A stretch of 64,000 nt of DNA from Ananas comosus. Taxonomy: Eukaryota; Streptophyta; Magnoliopsida; Poales; Bromeliaceae. Shown piece after piece: positions 27,249 through 38,580 of the stretch (its first letter is position 1; each line of letters starts with the position of its first letter). The stretch is taken from positions 12,633,218-12,697,217 of the forward strand of contig NC_033623.1 of the NCBI RefSeq assembly GCF_001540865.1. The letters are read 5' to 3'. A model generated the notes under the pieces. That model was given only the letters and a program-made list of their open reading frames with translations, was not told where the DNA came from and did not search any database. Made by a program: the position numbers and the translations under genes.

Positions 27249-27784
27249 GAGTGAGGCTACTATGCTATCGGAAGCACGGAGCCTTCCGTGCTTTCAGCTC
27301 GTTTTCGATGTTGCGATTTTCGAATCGTCAATCGGCTCCGTTAGACTTGATCTAAAGTATTTGGAGTACCTAGAAAATAAATTTTATTATTTTTTGATAT
27401 CATTTGCCCAGTGATCGAATGGGCTCAAAATCAACAAATTTCAATGGCTGTAGTGAGCCGTTTGCAAGTTTAACGGTATAGAAATATTCAAATCACGTGA
27501 AATTTGGATAGAAAATTCTTTATACTATATAAAACAAGATCAATATCTTTGATTTAAAATTTTAATGTCATATTATTATATTTTGTAAGATTTTTATTTT
27601 CAGCCGTTGATTTTGAGCCCCTTCGTCATATGGCAATGATTGTACAAGAATAAAATTTATTTTTACTACTTCAAATACTTTAGATCAGTTTAACGGGAGC
27701 GATTGGCCGTTCGAAGTCCGCATCGAAAACGAGCTGGAAGTACGGAAGGCTTCGTGCTATCAGATCGCAATAGTAGCCTGCACT
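27249..27784. mobile_element. family-A element, complete (A3)
   Basis: It is flanked by TA repeats on the left and CT/TA on the right. The left tip is CGGAAGCACGGA facing TTCCGTGCTTTC; the right tip is GGAAGTACGGAA facing TTCGTGCTATC. The arms are long inverted repeats of about 180 bases: ATCGGCTCCGTTAGACTTGA on the left, an imperfect complement at about 27680-27715. Non-coding. Confidence 0.85.
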
Positions 27785-27831
27785 CTCTCTCTCTCTCTCT
27801 TCTTCTCTCTATATATATATAATATATATAT

Positions 27832-28005
27832 GTTGGTTAGAATACTATCGGTATTAACTAGCGTTTACTAGCAATTTTGTTTTCGATGATTAGAGTTCAA
27901 TTGACGTCAGCCTCTGGGGTTAAATATGATCTAAACATTTAAACTACTAGAATCAAATTTCACGCCTTTCGATATTGTTCTTTTATCCATTAAGGCAGGT
28001 GTTTT
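27832..28005. mobile_element. family-A element, left arm (A4), interrupted
   Basis: The left tip is imperfect (CGGTATTAACTAGCG, TTTACTAGCA), then TTTTGTTTTCGATGATTAG and a diverged arm. The body resumes at 28850 after another element. Confidence 0.6.
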
Positions 28006-28849
28006 GGTATGGGGAAATTTTCTTGCGGGTTTTAAATTTTTTAATTCCTGATATTGAGATTATTCTAGATGAGTAGGAATGGAAGTATTTTTGTTTTGGT
28101 CAAATTATTTATTGTTTCTGCAATAGCATGATGGTTTTGGTAATTCGTGTGAAAGAGAGAGCGAATATTATGTATAAATTGATTGAAATATTTTAAATGC
28201 AATGCATGTTTGCCTTATATATCAGTGAAAAAATTTTTTTGATATAGTATACAATACTTTGATAAATTTGATATAATTTTTTTCAGATGATATTTACAAG
28301 TTAAAAAAATTATATTAGAAATAATATTTTTTTCTGCCAGGAGCAGCTGCCATATGCCAGTAAGAAAGATAATTTTAAATTAATTTATACAATTAGAAAT
28401 CTATAATAACCAATAATATATGCAATAGTAACTAATTTATTTAACTGCCAATAAATTTACATAGTTAAACAAAAATCCTAATATAAATTTACATAGTTAA
28501 ACAAAAATCCTAATATAAATCTTAATACATTGGACTAACCAAATCTCTATATACTTGGCATTGGAAAAGGAGAAGAGATGAGAGCTTTGATAAGTGGGTA
28601 AAGTGGCGCGGTTTTCGAGGCAACCCAAAAAGAAGGCCATGCTGCCCCTCGGGTTTCAGGAATTAACCTTATTCCATGGTTGGGAAAGAATTAAATTAAC
28701 GGGTTATTCCAGTGAAAATTGGAATAACCCGTTTTGACCGGTATAAATTATTCCGGTACTTTTTTTTTTCGTTTGGCAGAATAACGAGAATAAATTTGAT
28801 TATTCTATAATTATTCCGTTATCAAACGGAGCCTAAGTGAACAGAAAAA
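28006..28849. mobile_element. GTTTGGT-type element inserted in family-A copy A4
   Basis: The left end is TTAAGGCAGGTGTTTTGGT and the right end ATCAAACGGAGCCTAA, imperfect inverted repeats of the GTTTGGT-type class. It contains a 32-base unit repeated twice at 28453-28516. The segment at 28660-28830 (ATTCCGGT, GTTTGGCAGAATAACG) resembles 42120-42290. Non-coding. Confidence 0.55.
28453..28516. repeat. 32-base perfect tandem duplication
   Basis: The unit, containing TTTACATAGTTAAAC and AAAATCCTAATAT, occurs twice head to tail at 28453-28484 and 28485-28516. Confidence 0.9.
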
Positions 28850-28932
28850 TAAATGGCTGAAAATAAATACTCTTTAAAAAATGATGATAGGAGTCTTGTA
28901 ATCAAGATCAAGAGTATAGATCTTGTTTTAAA
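28850..28932. mobile_element. family-A element, inner part of A4
   Basis: The stretch with AATACTCTTTAAAAAATGATG and GATCAAGAGTATAGATCTTG is the reverse complement of the core of A2 (15080-15160). A single N at 28933 then joins unrelated DNA. Confidence 0.7.
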
Positions 28933-28933
28933 N

Positions 28934-29470
28934 CAAATTTTAAAATTTTAAATCTCTAAACTCGTAATAAATCGCGTAATAATTAATTAAATATATTATA
29001 TTTAATTAATTTTATTAATAATACCCGTATTAAATCGCGTAATAAAATCTAACCTCATAGATGCAATTTAAATCACGTAAAATATCGCCGTATAAAAAAA
29101 TACAGAATTTAAATTTCATGAGTAAAATTTTAGAAATATAATAAATTTTATTAAACAATTTCTTCTACAATTTTATTTTTATTCTATTTATTGATTTTTA
29201 AAAAATTATTTTGATAGATTTATCTTGAATCCTTTTCATATAAATCTTTATAAAATAAATTGTTGTATAAATTTACTTTGCGCATATACCAATTTTAATG
29301 AAGTTAATTTAAATAAATTTAACTATTAAATCATTTTTGTATAACTTTTATTTAATTAATAATTAGACTTACAAAACTATAAAAAATATTAAAAAAAGTA
29401 AAATTTATTATAAAAATATTTTTGTATTCACATCATCGCGCTGGTATTTCACTAATATATAGAGAAGAGA
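28934..29470. other. gene-free AT-rich region after single-N join
   Basis: AT content is very high. No gene and no complete element are seen. Confidence 0.4.
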
Positions 29471-29691
29471 GAGTCCAACTACTATACTATCGATAGTACA
29501 AAGCGTTTAGTGCTATCGAGTTTTCTACCATTAGATTTATCGTTTTGACCATTTTCACCTATTAGATTATACTATTCAATTAATAGTATCGAGTAATTAA
29601 TAACACCTAGTACATCTCTTCATCTAAGGGCAAAAAATTTAATAACACCTAGTACTTGATACTATTAATTAGCAATATAGTAGCCTAATTC
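29471..29691. mobile_element. family-B element (B7)
   Basis: It starts GAGTCCAACTACTATACTATCG and ends ATATAGTAGCCTAATTC. The left tip pairs CGATAGTAC with GTGCTATCG. The body is shortened compared with B5. Confidence 0.72.
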
Positions 29692-29700
29692 TATATATAT

Positions 29701-29932
29701 AGAGTCAGCTTACTATACTATTGATAGCATCAAGCGTTTTGTACTATCAAGTTTTTCACCGTTAGATCTATCTCTTTGACCATTTCCGCTCCTTAGATCA
29801 TACTATTCAACAAACCCCCCACTTAGTCCCAGGCAATCGCTATCATCCTAACCGCACATTCCTTTCATCCAAGGTCCAAAAAATTTAATAGCACCAATTA
29901 CTTGGTATTATTAATAGTATAATAGCTTAGTT
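29701..29932. mobile_element. family-B element (B8)
   Basis: It lies 10 bases after B7 in the same orientation. The left tip is TTGATAGCATCAAG with TTGTACTATCAAG. The body holds CCGTTAGATCTATC and CCCACTTAGTCCC-like family sequence, and it ends AATAGCTTAG before TA. Confidence 0.72.
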
Positions 29933-30073
29933 TTATATATATAAAAAGAAAATAGTTACTCTTGGTTAAATATAATTAGAAATGAAGTATAGTTAGATAT
30001 GCATATTGTTTATTAAGATGTGTTGTAATTATAAATAATTTATGCAGTTGAAACGTAAATTTATAATTTTATC

Positions 30074-30122
<49 letters not shown>

Positions 30123-30159
30123 GAAGAGGTAGAGAGAGGAGTTTAGTATGGAGAGGAGA

Positions 30160-30730
30160 GAGCTAGGCTGGAATATACTATCCAGTAGCACGGATACCTC
30201 CAGTGCGTACCAAGTTGTTTTCAATGATGCCCTTCCAAATCGACGATCAGCTCCGCTAGACTTGATCTATACTTATTGAAAGTAATTCTTGAAAACTAAA
30301 TTTTCATAATTTGTTCGATATCATCTACCTTATCAAACGAGTAGTCTAAAAAATTAAACGGCTGAAGAAGGTAAAATCTCTCATAAAAATAATGATGGAA
30401 GACTTGAATTTAGATTAGACAGCTTACTGTTCTTACTTCTAAATAATTAAGTAAAAAAAATTTCTGATGAAAAATTTATCTAATTTGAATATGTTTTACG
30501 CCGTTAAATTTACAAATGCCATCACATCTACTTATTAAAATTGTTTAATTTGAGAATTTTGTCACCTAGCCAAATGATATCAAAAAATTTGAAATTTAAT
30601 TTTTCAAATTTATTTTTAATAGTGTAGATCAAGTCCTTAACGGAGCGACCGCTTGATTTGAGCCGTATCATTGAAAACAATTTATAGCACGGAGGGCTCC
30701 GTTAGCCTTACGATCGTTAGACAGCCTAAC
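30160..30730. mobile_element. family-A element (A5)
   Basis: It starts AGCTAGGCTGGAATA and ends GACAGCCTAACT in TA/GA tracts. The tip is irregular (CAGTAGCACGGATA, TCCAGTGCGTACC), but the inner arms ATCGACGATCAGCTCCG on the left and CGGAGCGACCGCTTGAT on the right are inverted. Many single-base indels are seen against other copies. Confidence 0.72.
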
Positions 30731-30766
30731 TTATATATATATATATATATATATAATATATTATAT

Positions 30767-31020
30767 TAGAACTAGGCTACATATGCCTATTAATAGCCAC
30801 CAAGTTCCATTAGGTTTACACAGTTTTGTGGCCATTCGGATTAAGAGATATCTTCTCCGTGATTAGAGATGTGAGGCCCCTCTTAGAGTCTGAGTGGGTG
30901 TTAGATTGAATAAGTTATGATCTACGGGTGGAAAATGATCAAAAGGGTAGATCTAACGGCCGGGAAAATTTGGTTAGCACAAGCTGCTTACGTTGCTATT
31001 AATAGCCATACCAGTCGAAC
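30767..31020. mobile_element. family-B element (B9)
   Basis: Inverted tips (GGCTACATATGCCTATTAATAG left, CTATTAATAGCCATACC right) and the body stretches GAGTGGGTGTTAGATTG and GATCTAACGG fit family B. TA repeats flank it. Confidence 0.7.
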
Positions 31021-31055
<35 letters not shown>

Positions 31056-31079
31056 CGGATGAGAGAGACGGAGAGAGAG

Positions 31080-31327
31080 AGAGTTGAGCTAATACTGTAA
31101 AGTATTATTGTGAGTGTGTAGCTTTTGAGTTTTTAGCATTGGATGCGAGAGATGTGAGGTTGAAGATGCATCGGTGGTAGGTGGTGGTAGGGTCGTGGTA
31201 AGTGGAAATACTGTTTGACTCCAAAGAACTATTAGTAATCAAGAGCAGTTAAGATCCAATTGCCTAAAGCCTAATAGCATCAATGCGAGGTCCTAATACT
31301 TTGTAAAAAGTATTATTAGCTCAATTA

Positions 31328-31328
<1 letters not shown>
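31080..31328. mobile_element. family-B element (B10)
   Basis: It is closest to B1, with the same body (GGTGGTAGGTGGTGG, AGATCCAATTG) and tips ACTGTAAAGTATTATTG and TTTGTAAAAAGTATTATTAG. TA/GA tracts lie on both sides. Confidence 0.7.
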
Positions 31329-31390
<62 letters not shown>

Positions 31391-31396
<6 letters not shown>

Positions 31397-31639
31397 TAGG
31401 CTGGAATATTATTGATAGCAAAAAGTTTTTTTTGCTATCAAGTTTTTAACTTTTGAATGAGAAATTGTAGAATTGGGATGATATTAGTCACTTAGATTGA
31501 ATGGTCCCCCTAGGGTTGAGTGGTCTTCACTGGGTTATAATATTTAATCCAATAGTTAGAAATGATGAAAGGAATTGATCCAAAATTAAAAATTTGATAA
31601 CAAAAAGCCCTTTTGATATTAATAGTATTCTAGCCCAAC
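31391..31639. mobile_element. family-B element (B11)
   Basis: The left tip is TTGATAGCAAAAAG facing TTTTTTGCTATCAAG; the right tip is TTTGATAACAAAAAG facing CCTTTTGATATTAA. The body has GGGTTGAGTGG and a reduced right arm. A GA tract of about 35 bases precedes it. Confidence 0.75.
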
Positions 31640-32433
31640 TCTCTCTCTCTCTATATATATAGTGGTGGAATTATCTATGATGTAGAAAAAAAAATTTATT
31701 TAAAAAATAATTAGGGAGATAAAAAAAATGTTTTAAGAAAATAGTTGCATGTAGTTGATAAGTAAAAATAATTTTTTTACTTAAAGTTACTCTTTGTAAT
31801 TATTGTAGTTAGAATTGAAACTTATTTGGGCGTAATTCTAGCTGCAGTTGAGCCTGCTCCTACAGCTTCAACTGCAATAGTTGAAGTTAAAAGCATAAAA
31901 TAAAATATTAAATTTGGATCTGAATATAATTATGACCGTAGTTATAACTGGTTATAGTACGGTTATAATTATATAGGATCAAACAAATATTTTTTTTTTT
32001 TTTTTCATTTCTCAGCTTTCAAAAACTTTTCACCTTCGCAGGCGAGAACCAGAAACGTAAGCCTTTTTAAATTGATGTCAGTTGGATTGCATCATTAGAG
32101 CTTAGGAGCGGCTCAGCATTGTCAGTTCATGTGGCGGAAACACAGAGACGCAGATCCCTGTACGAAGGAGTTCACGTGCAGGATGCATGATAGGATTCGC
32201 GTTCAATAATCTTTATAGAAAAGGGATCCGGGGCTCAGGCGATCTCAAACCTACGGATAAGTCTCCAATTAGCTTGCATTACCCTGCCCCTTTTATCACG
32301 CACGGCAATTTTCTCTATCTTTCACACCACGATGGTGAAAAAGTCTAAAAATACACAGTGACGCGGAAGATATAGTGTGTCCAACTAATTAAATTATTTT
32401 TTAAAAAATTCATTTATTCTAGCATATTTTTTA
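31640..32433. other. gene-free region
   Basis: The stretch at 32040-32340 is GC-richer than its surroundings but has no long frame or recognisable product. Nothing else is seen. Confidence 0.4.
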
Positions 32434-33119
32434 GGGTGCGTTTGGTTCGCGCTATCTTTTAAAAATTTCTAGTAATCCAATAGGAATAAAAAAATATGAC
32501 GGTGTTTGGCTAAACGCACTAAGTAATCTAGTTGGTAATATTGGATTCACTTGGGAATAAGATTCACCCCAAAGTACTAATCTCATTCTCTTGAGGGAGG
32601 ATGGGTATCCTCATATTAATGGATTGGGATAATTATAATATATCTAATCTCTTTCTTTCTTCCTACCCGCCAGCTAATTGATATTATTTTTCTTTACACT
32701 CTAACCTTATATCTCTCTCTAAATTTATTTTTCTCTCTAAAATTCAACATTTTTTTTCTCTCTCTAAACTAAGCTCTCTCTCTCTCTCTCTTTCTAAAAT
32801 TTCAACTCTCTCACTCCCTCTAATTTTGACTATATTTTTCTTTCTATTTTTTTAATTATGCTCTATCTCTAACTTATACTCTCTCCCTTTTTTCTAAAAA
32901 GATATTGAAACTTTTGGTAACATTATCTAAAATTAAATAAATAAATAAATAAATAAATTGTATATTTTTTGTAATATTAAATAACATGGCTAATTAATAT
33001 TACCGTGCGAACCAAATACAGGAATTCCACATTCTTAGTAATAGGATGAATAGAAATAAGATTCTCGGATATCTTTTATTTCTAGTAATCTTTCATAATG
33101 CGAACCAAACGGACCCTTA
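32434..33119. mobile_element. MITE with GCGTTTGGTTCGC ends
   Basis: The left end AGGGTGCGTTTGGTTCG and the right end CGAACCAAACGGACCCT are inverted repeats. Inner arms (CTAGTAATCCAATAGG left, ATTTCTAGTAATCTTTC right) are partly complementary or repeated. The middle is CT-rich with an AAAT microsatellite (32937-32957). A related right half lies at 55480-55806. Confidence 0.8.
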
Positions 33120-33421
33120 GAAAAATATTTTTAATATATTTTTCTCCAACATTAATGAGAATCACGATTTGTTGAACATAAATAATGTGGTATAGCTGCT
33201 GTATTGTAGACTTTCTTCGCGACAACACAAACATCTTATCTAAATCTCTCCTTCTTCTCTGCCTCTGCTTTCAAAAAGAAATTTCGGAAGAGAGTGCCAA
33301 AGAGATAAATTTGGAAATAGAAAATGATAAAAATGCTTTCGGTAAAATAACAAAATAGTCATAACACTCAAATTTGAAACCTAGCTAGTTAGTTTATATT
33401 TTCAATTAAAATTTTCTCTCT

Positions 33422-33624
33422 TTTTTTCGAGAAAGAAAGGCCAGTAGCATGTTATACTCTATATTTTTTTAAAAAAAATAAATTTAGCTAAAAATATACA
33501 GCAACTAGAGCTAAGTTTTTTTTTAAAAAAAAAAAACTTAATTGACAATTTGCAGCAACCGTTATTAGACTTCAAACTTGAAATTTTGGATAGTAACTAT
33601 CAAGCTCTTTGCCGTTAGCTCTGT
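33422..33624 (-). mobile_element. old interrupted SINE copy
   Basis: The tail part (GAGAAAGAAAGGCCAGTAGC, TGTTATAC) and the head part (CAAACTTGAAATTTTGGATAG, AGCTCTTTGCCG) match the SINE family on the minus strand, separated by extra A/T-rich sequence. A short plus-strand SINE tail follows at 33625-33685. Confidence 0.45.
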
Positions 33625-33685
33625 GAACGGCAGATAGCTAAGTTTATTTCTAAAAAAATAAAAATGAGGTGCATAGAATGTTACG

Positions 33686-34733
33686 GGATTAAGAAGAAAT
33701 TGTATATGAATATCATATTTTATTTTTCAGTGAAACTAAGTAAATATATGTTCTAATTGACTAATTGCAATATGCAAAATGTGATGTTATATACTAATAG
33801 CTTCTTTTCAATTAGGAGTCTATATATATCCTCCTTGTGATTACCTTTTCTTCCGTGCACTCGGAACCACTCCCTATAATTTTGGTCTGAACTCACCTAG
33901 ATGAATGAGTAAAATTAAATCTGTAATTCAAACTTGTTTGTGCGTAGTTTGGCACTTTTTCACAAGCATCTTCCTACAATAATGTAACACAGAAATAAGA
34001 ATGTAGAGTTTACTTAGAATCACATAACAGAAAATTACAAATTTGATATTAAGCTGAATTATACTTTTGGCTCTAAAACTAGGAAGCGCATGCATGACCC
34101 TTTATTAGACGTAAAAACTTTAATATTTTATATATTTTTATTCAAATTTTTTAAATTATTATTATTAAGTCTTTTAATTTAATTTAGTTGGCTGTGATTA
34201 ATGACACGATAAATAACTAAGATACTATACTGATTCTATATCAGCACTAGGTCAATATATGGTTAGTTAATTTAATTGAATTGTGTAAGTTTAAAGCAAA
34301 AGGTTAAAATTTAAATTATAAATTATAATTAATTAAAGTTTGGAAATTAAGATATCAGGCGCCTCACGAGGACCAACAAGTGTAAGTTAGCCGTTGATAC
34401 ATCACCGGAGGAGTTACTTTCGTTTGGAATTTTCTTCAATGTAGGATAAAGAGGGGGGGGGACCAGGGTTAGCAGTGCAGCATGCATGCAGCCGCTGGAA
34501 CACGCTGGCATGGATGGTGGGGGCCTCCATTACCAAAGAAAGCTGCTGCCATGTGTTTTTTCCTGCGTCCAAAAACTTTTCCCAGGAGAATCCTTGATCC
34601 CAAGGTAAAATCCTTTTGCCCGCGCCCGGTGCGTGCTCCGCAAACAGCTGAAGAGCTAACAAAAGCGAAAGTAGGTAAATTCTCATAGCATAAGATCGAT
34701 CTGATCGGAAAAAAAAAATGTTAAGAAATATAC
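33686..34733. other. mostly gene-free; possible small ORF at 34414-34686
   Basis: The AT-rich part to about 34400 shows nothing. The GC-richer block at 34440-34690 carries a minus-strand frame of 90 codons (34414-34686) starting with ATG and a hydrophobic stretch MRIYLLSLLLALQLF that looks like a signal peptide. No known family is recognised, so I do not call it a gene. Confidence 0.3.
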
Positions 34734-34957
34734 GTAGAGCTGCTATACTTTCGGAAGCATAAAAAAGTTGGCGCTTCCGACTATTTAGCTTTTAGATCAG
34801 GAACTGCATGTATGATTAGAATTAATGCAGTGATCTCTCCTGAAAAAATAATATTAATCCATGCAATTAGAAATGATAAAAAAGATTGAACCAAAGGTTA
34901 AAAATTTGGAAGCACCAACTCCTTTATGCTTCCGAAAGTGCCACAGTCGACGGACTC
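34734..34957. mobile_element. family-B element with CGGAAGC tips (B12)
   Basis: The left tip has TCGGAAGCATAAAA facing GCGCTTCCGA; the right tip has TTGGAAGCACCAACT facing TTATGCTTCCGAA. The CGGAAGC tip type is otherwise seen in family-A copies A1, A3 and A8. There are no TA flanks here. Confidence 0.7.
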
Positions 34958-35430
34958 GAAAACTATTAGTTAATTTTAATGCGAAGGTTAAGTAATTTGA
35001 AATTACGTACGGACAGTAGTGCACTGGGTCTGGAGAGTGGTATCGGATATCCAAAAGGGATGGGCGGGAGAGAGAAGGGGCAGTGGGGGGTTGAACTATT
35101 TATTATCTTCTGGTTGGTTGCGGGTGCCACAAACGTATAATTGTGAGGATGGGTTCACGATCATCATCATCATCATCGTCGTCATATACGGACGGTGAGG
35201 ATAGGTTGGTAAGGCGTTTTCCCACGTACAGCGGAGTTGCTGCTTTGTCCGCCGTGGGGGGGGGCGCTCGCGAGTCCAAATGGATCGCTATAGACAAGAA
35301 ACAGAAAGCGAAGTGTGCATATCGCCCGCCCCTTCAAATTAGTGATTCCCCCATAGATATGTTGCTTTTAGACTGTTTGATATTTCATATTTAGAATGGT
35401 AGTTTCTTTTTGTTAACTTATCAGAGTAGA
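34958..35430. other. GC-richer stretch without a supported gene
   Basis: A frame starting with ATG at 35149 has a serine run from a TCA repeat and no domain. It is not called as a gene. Confidence 0.35.
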
Positions 35431-35668
35431 TTTAGGCTTAGTTTGGTATTGAGACCTATCTAACGCTATTAGATAAAATGGAGTTGAGGAAAAAGTATAT
35501 AGGGATAAGCTTCTACGTTCTCTGGTGGGAGCGCAGAAAATATATCATAACTGACTAATCGCGATATGCAAAACGCAATATTACGTAAGGAAACAAACAG
35601 AATATTTTTCTAACGTACTTTCTCACCGTACATAACGCAATATCCCGCAATCCCAAACGAAACCTTAT
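35431..35668. mobile_element. MITE with GTTTGGT-type ends
   Basis: The left end GGCTTAGTTTGGTATTGAG and the right end CAATCCCAAACGAAACCTT are imperfect inverted repeats. About 240 bases, non-coding. Confidence 0.6.
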
Positions 35669-35862
35669 TGTACTTTCACAAGCATAAAAGATTTGGTCCC
35701 TAAATCACCCTTTTTAACCATTTGTAACATTTGGATCAATGTTATTATCCCAAGGAGACCATTTAATCCTAGAAAATCACTCAACTCTGGGGACCACAAT
35801 TATCCAATTGTGCAATTCTTGATCGAAGGGCCAAAAGGTCGAAAGTAAAAATCCAAATATAT
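35669..35862. mobile_element. degenerate family-B element (B13)
   Basis: AGGAGACCATTTAATCC, CACTCAACTCTGGGGACCAC and GATCGAAGGGCCAAAA match the reverse orientation of family-B bodies. Tips are poorly kept (TTTCACAAGCATAAAAG). Confidence 0.5.
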
Positions 35863-35983
35863 ATATAATAGCTCTATACAACTTATCAAGTCATTTGAGT
35901 TGAGTGATTAATAGATTAATAATAATTCTCATTAAGTATGGAAATAAAAATATGTCCTAATTCATAATAATAATCAGTATTTT

Positions 35984-36105
35984 TATATTGACTGTCCTTA
36001 GTGCAAATGGTAAAAGATTTGGTGGTTGATACTCGAGATCTCAAGTTCGAATCCTAATTGATTTGCATTTCTAGCTAAATTTATTTCTAAAAGAAATAAA
36101 CAAAG
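35984..36105 (+). mobile_element. tRNA-derived SINE (S7) with 11-bp duplication
   Basis: The direct repeat ATCAGTATTTT flanks it at 35973-35983 and 36106-36116. It has GACTGTCCTTAGTGCAAATGG (A-box-like), AAGTTCGAATCC (B-box), and ends at TTTATTTCTAAAAGAAATAAACAAAG, so it lacks the last hairpin of the full tail. Confidence 0.82.
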
Positions 36106-36125
36106 ATCAGTATTTTCACCACCTA

Positions 36126-36241
36126 AGAATTTATTGCAATGATTATACTAGTTCACTAAAATTTTTTACAATTAAGTAACTTGAGAATTTATTGCAATGA
36201 TCATACTAGTTCACTAAATTTTTTTACAATTAACTAACTTG
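36126..36241. repeat. 58-base tandem duplication
   Basis: Two adjacent units (36126-36183 and 36184-36241) begin AGAATTTATTGCAATGAT. Related TTGAGTTGAATGATAAT motifs recur at 35895, 36238 and 36378, so a looser repeat array spans about 35890-36435. Confidence 0.85.
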
Positions 36242-36552
36242 AGTTGAATGATAATGATTTAAATATTATTCAATAAAAAATATGCAGAATTATCAAAATA
36301 ATTTATTTAAAAATTTATAATGATTTCACTACTTTATTAACACTTTCTATAACATTACAACTACTCACTCAACTTAAGTTGAATGATAATAATTGAAAGT
36401 ATTTTTAATAAAAGATATGGAGGATTATAAATAGGCGAATTACTTGTGCGTAGTTACTAATATATGTAAGATATTTGAACTAAATTCTAAAAATTTTACA
36501 CTAATATTTGTCTAATATCCAAGTAGTTTTATGTCTAACAATTTTTACTGGC

Positions 36553-36669
36553 TTTTTTTTTTTTTTTTTTTTTTTAAGAGANCTAGAAATGTGAATCAAC
36601 TAGGATTCGAACTTGGGTCTCGGGTACCAACCACCAAGCCCTTTGCCACTTGCTCTAGGGACGGTTGGT
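36553..36669 (-). mobile_element. tRNA-derived SINE (S2), tail lost at a single N
   Basis: The head is intact on the minus strand (CCGTCCCTAGAGCAAGTGG, AAGTTCGAATCC), but the 3' tail is replaced by AAGAGANCT at 36576-36584, so the N at 36582 marks an uncertain join. Confidence 0.75.
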
Positions 36670-36676
36670 TACTAGA

Positions 36677-36840
36677 TTTTTTTTTTTTTTTTAGAGAGAG
36701 ATAGGTAGCATGCTATCCGCTCCATTTATTTCATTTAGAAATAAATTTAGTTGAAAATGTGAATTAATTAGGATTCGAATTTGAGATTTCGGGTACCAAC
36801 CACCAAACTCTTTACCACACTTGTGCTAGGGACGGTCGGT
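36677..36840 (-). mobile_element. tRNA-derived SINE (S3)
   Basis: A nearly complete copy lies in the same orientation only 7 bases after S2: ACCGTCCCTAGCACAAG, AATTCGAATCC, AAATGGAGCGGATAGCATGC, then the A-rich end. Confidence 0.8.
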
Positions 36841-37373
36841 ATAATCTTTATTGGCTATTATAAAGTAAATTTGAGGCCACTTGTAAAAATTGTAAAATTC
36901 AATGTTGGTTGTCGGTTTAGATATTTACCACTTAAAATCATGCAAAAGTAGATCGCATCGTTTATTTCCCGCAATATTCCAACGCGGCTCTTCGGAATAT
37001 TATTTTTAAAAAATATTAATGCCTAAGTAAATATAATTCATGTATCTAAACTGTATATCTGAATGCCTACCGAAAACCTTCATATGATAAACGAATACAT
37101 CAATAATTCATATATAAGTGACATTTTGAAGGACCTGTGCTGATGCTCAGAGTCCCATCTCTCATCATTGTTTGAAAAGAAAGGGACCGTTATAACCAAC
37201 GACCTAGTTGGTTCTTGTCATATGGCTAGGAATAGTGTTACATGTGTCATCAATAGAATTACTACGGAAATTAATGATAACGGAGATGGTTTTACTGTAC
37301 ATGCATGTAACCTATTTTACGACATTCATTCGATTTTGTCTCTCAATAGCAAAACTAAAGGTTTTAGAATAAA
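36841..37373. other. gene-free region
   Basis: Nothing is recognised; short frames only. Confidence 0.4.
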
Positions 37374-37961
37374 AATTTAGGTTAAATTAGAGAAAATTTT
37401 TCTATCAAAATTTGCTTTTTTATTTTTTCTCTCCAACTTTTAAACTTTTATATTTTGCCCACTTAAAAATTAAAAAATATTTATTTTGTTTCTCGCTGTC
37501 AGGATTCTATTAAGGTTCCATCCATTTTCTATTATCATATATTTTTTATATCCAAAATACCTATCTACCTCTCTCTGCAGCCTCCTCCTCCTTCCTTTGC
37601 TGAGGTCCTCGGCAGCATACCTCGCTTCTCGCCTCCCTTCGCAGCAGTTTAAGTTCCCTACCCACACCCACGCCCTCGCTCTCCTCTACTACCTCGCCGT
37701 CGTCTACCTCTCAGTACGCGCTTATTCCAATCTTGTGCCCCACTGTCGCAGGAGAAAGGGTTGCAGACGAGGACAAGTTGGGGAGAAGACGAAAAAGATG
37801 AGTACATTTTGGTCTTTTTTCATTATAATTAACACCATACCTCCTGTGAACATTTTTTAATTTTCGAGATGGCAAAATAAAAATTTTTAAAAGTTGGAAA
37901 AAAAAAGTGAAAAAATGGATTTTGACGTAAGGGTTTACTGTAATTTAGCCTGAAATTTAAG
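37374..37961. mobile_element. inverted-repeat element with GC-rich interior (Pack-type candidate)
   Basis: The left arm (AATTTAGGTTAAATTAGAG, then CTCTCCAACTTTTAAACTTTTA) is matched by the inverted right arm (AAAAATTTTTAAAAGTTGG, then TGTAATTTAGCCTGAAATTT). Between them, about 37565-37800, lies a GC-rich CCTCCTC/CCTCGCT stretch with a 124-codon open frame at 37486-37860 that looks unlike the arms. This may be a captured gene fragment; no product is recognised. Confidence 0.55.
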
Positions 37962-38579
37962 TATTTTATAAGATATCACTAGAATTAGTTTCCTACTCAA
38001 TTATTTTAAATTTAAATTTTCATTACATCAAATTATGCTACATGTCCGCATGATTTGTAATTATAAGTCTGGTATGTGTCAATTATCTTTAATATAAATT
38101 AGCCTCATATTATCAATCCAATTAAACTTTTCTTATTTAATTTCTATTGAACACAACTATATATCTTCTTAAATAGTGGCGGTCGATTGGACGTTGGCTA
38201 GTATCTATAACTTCCTAGTACGAGAGTAACGTGGGATTAGCGAGTAGTGTGGGAAGTAGAGTTTTAGAGCTTCCAACCAGGGCGAATAGCAGAAAGAAAG
38301 GTAAAGATGGCAAAAAATGAACAGTAGATATGCGTGAGCATAGCAAAATTCAATCAGCTTGAGTAAATAGTTAAAAATTGGAAAATCGCCCGAGAGATAT
38401 TTTGTGTGTACTAGATGAATCTTTCTCATTCAAGTAGTAAACAGCTTTGTGGCATAAAACATTTGTAACTTGCTATGAAAAGCATCTAAACTTTGTCTTA
38501 TATATCATGACTACTTAAGTTACACAACACATGCAGTACACAAACTAGAACCTTCACCATCTATAAATATGTTACGTTC

Positions 38580-38580
<1 letters not shown>
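37962..38580. other. upstream region of the OVATE gene
   Basis: AT-rich, without other genes. The promoter of the gene at 38646 should lie here, but no element is firmly identified. Confidence 0.4.
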
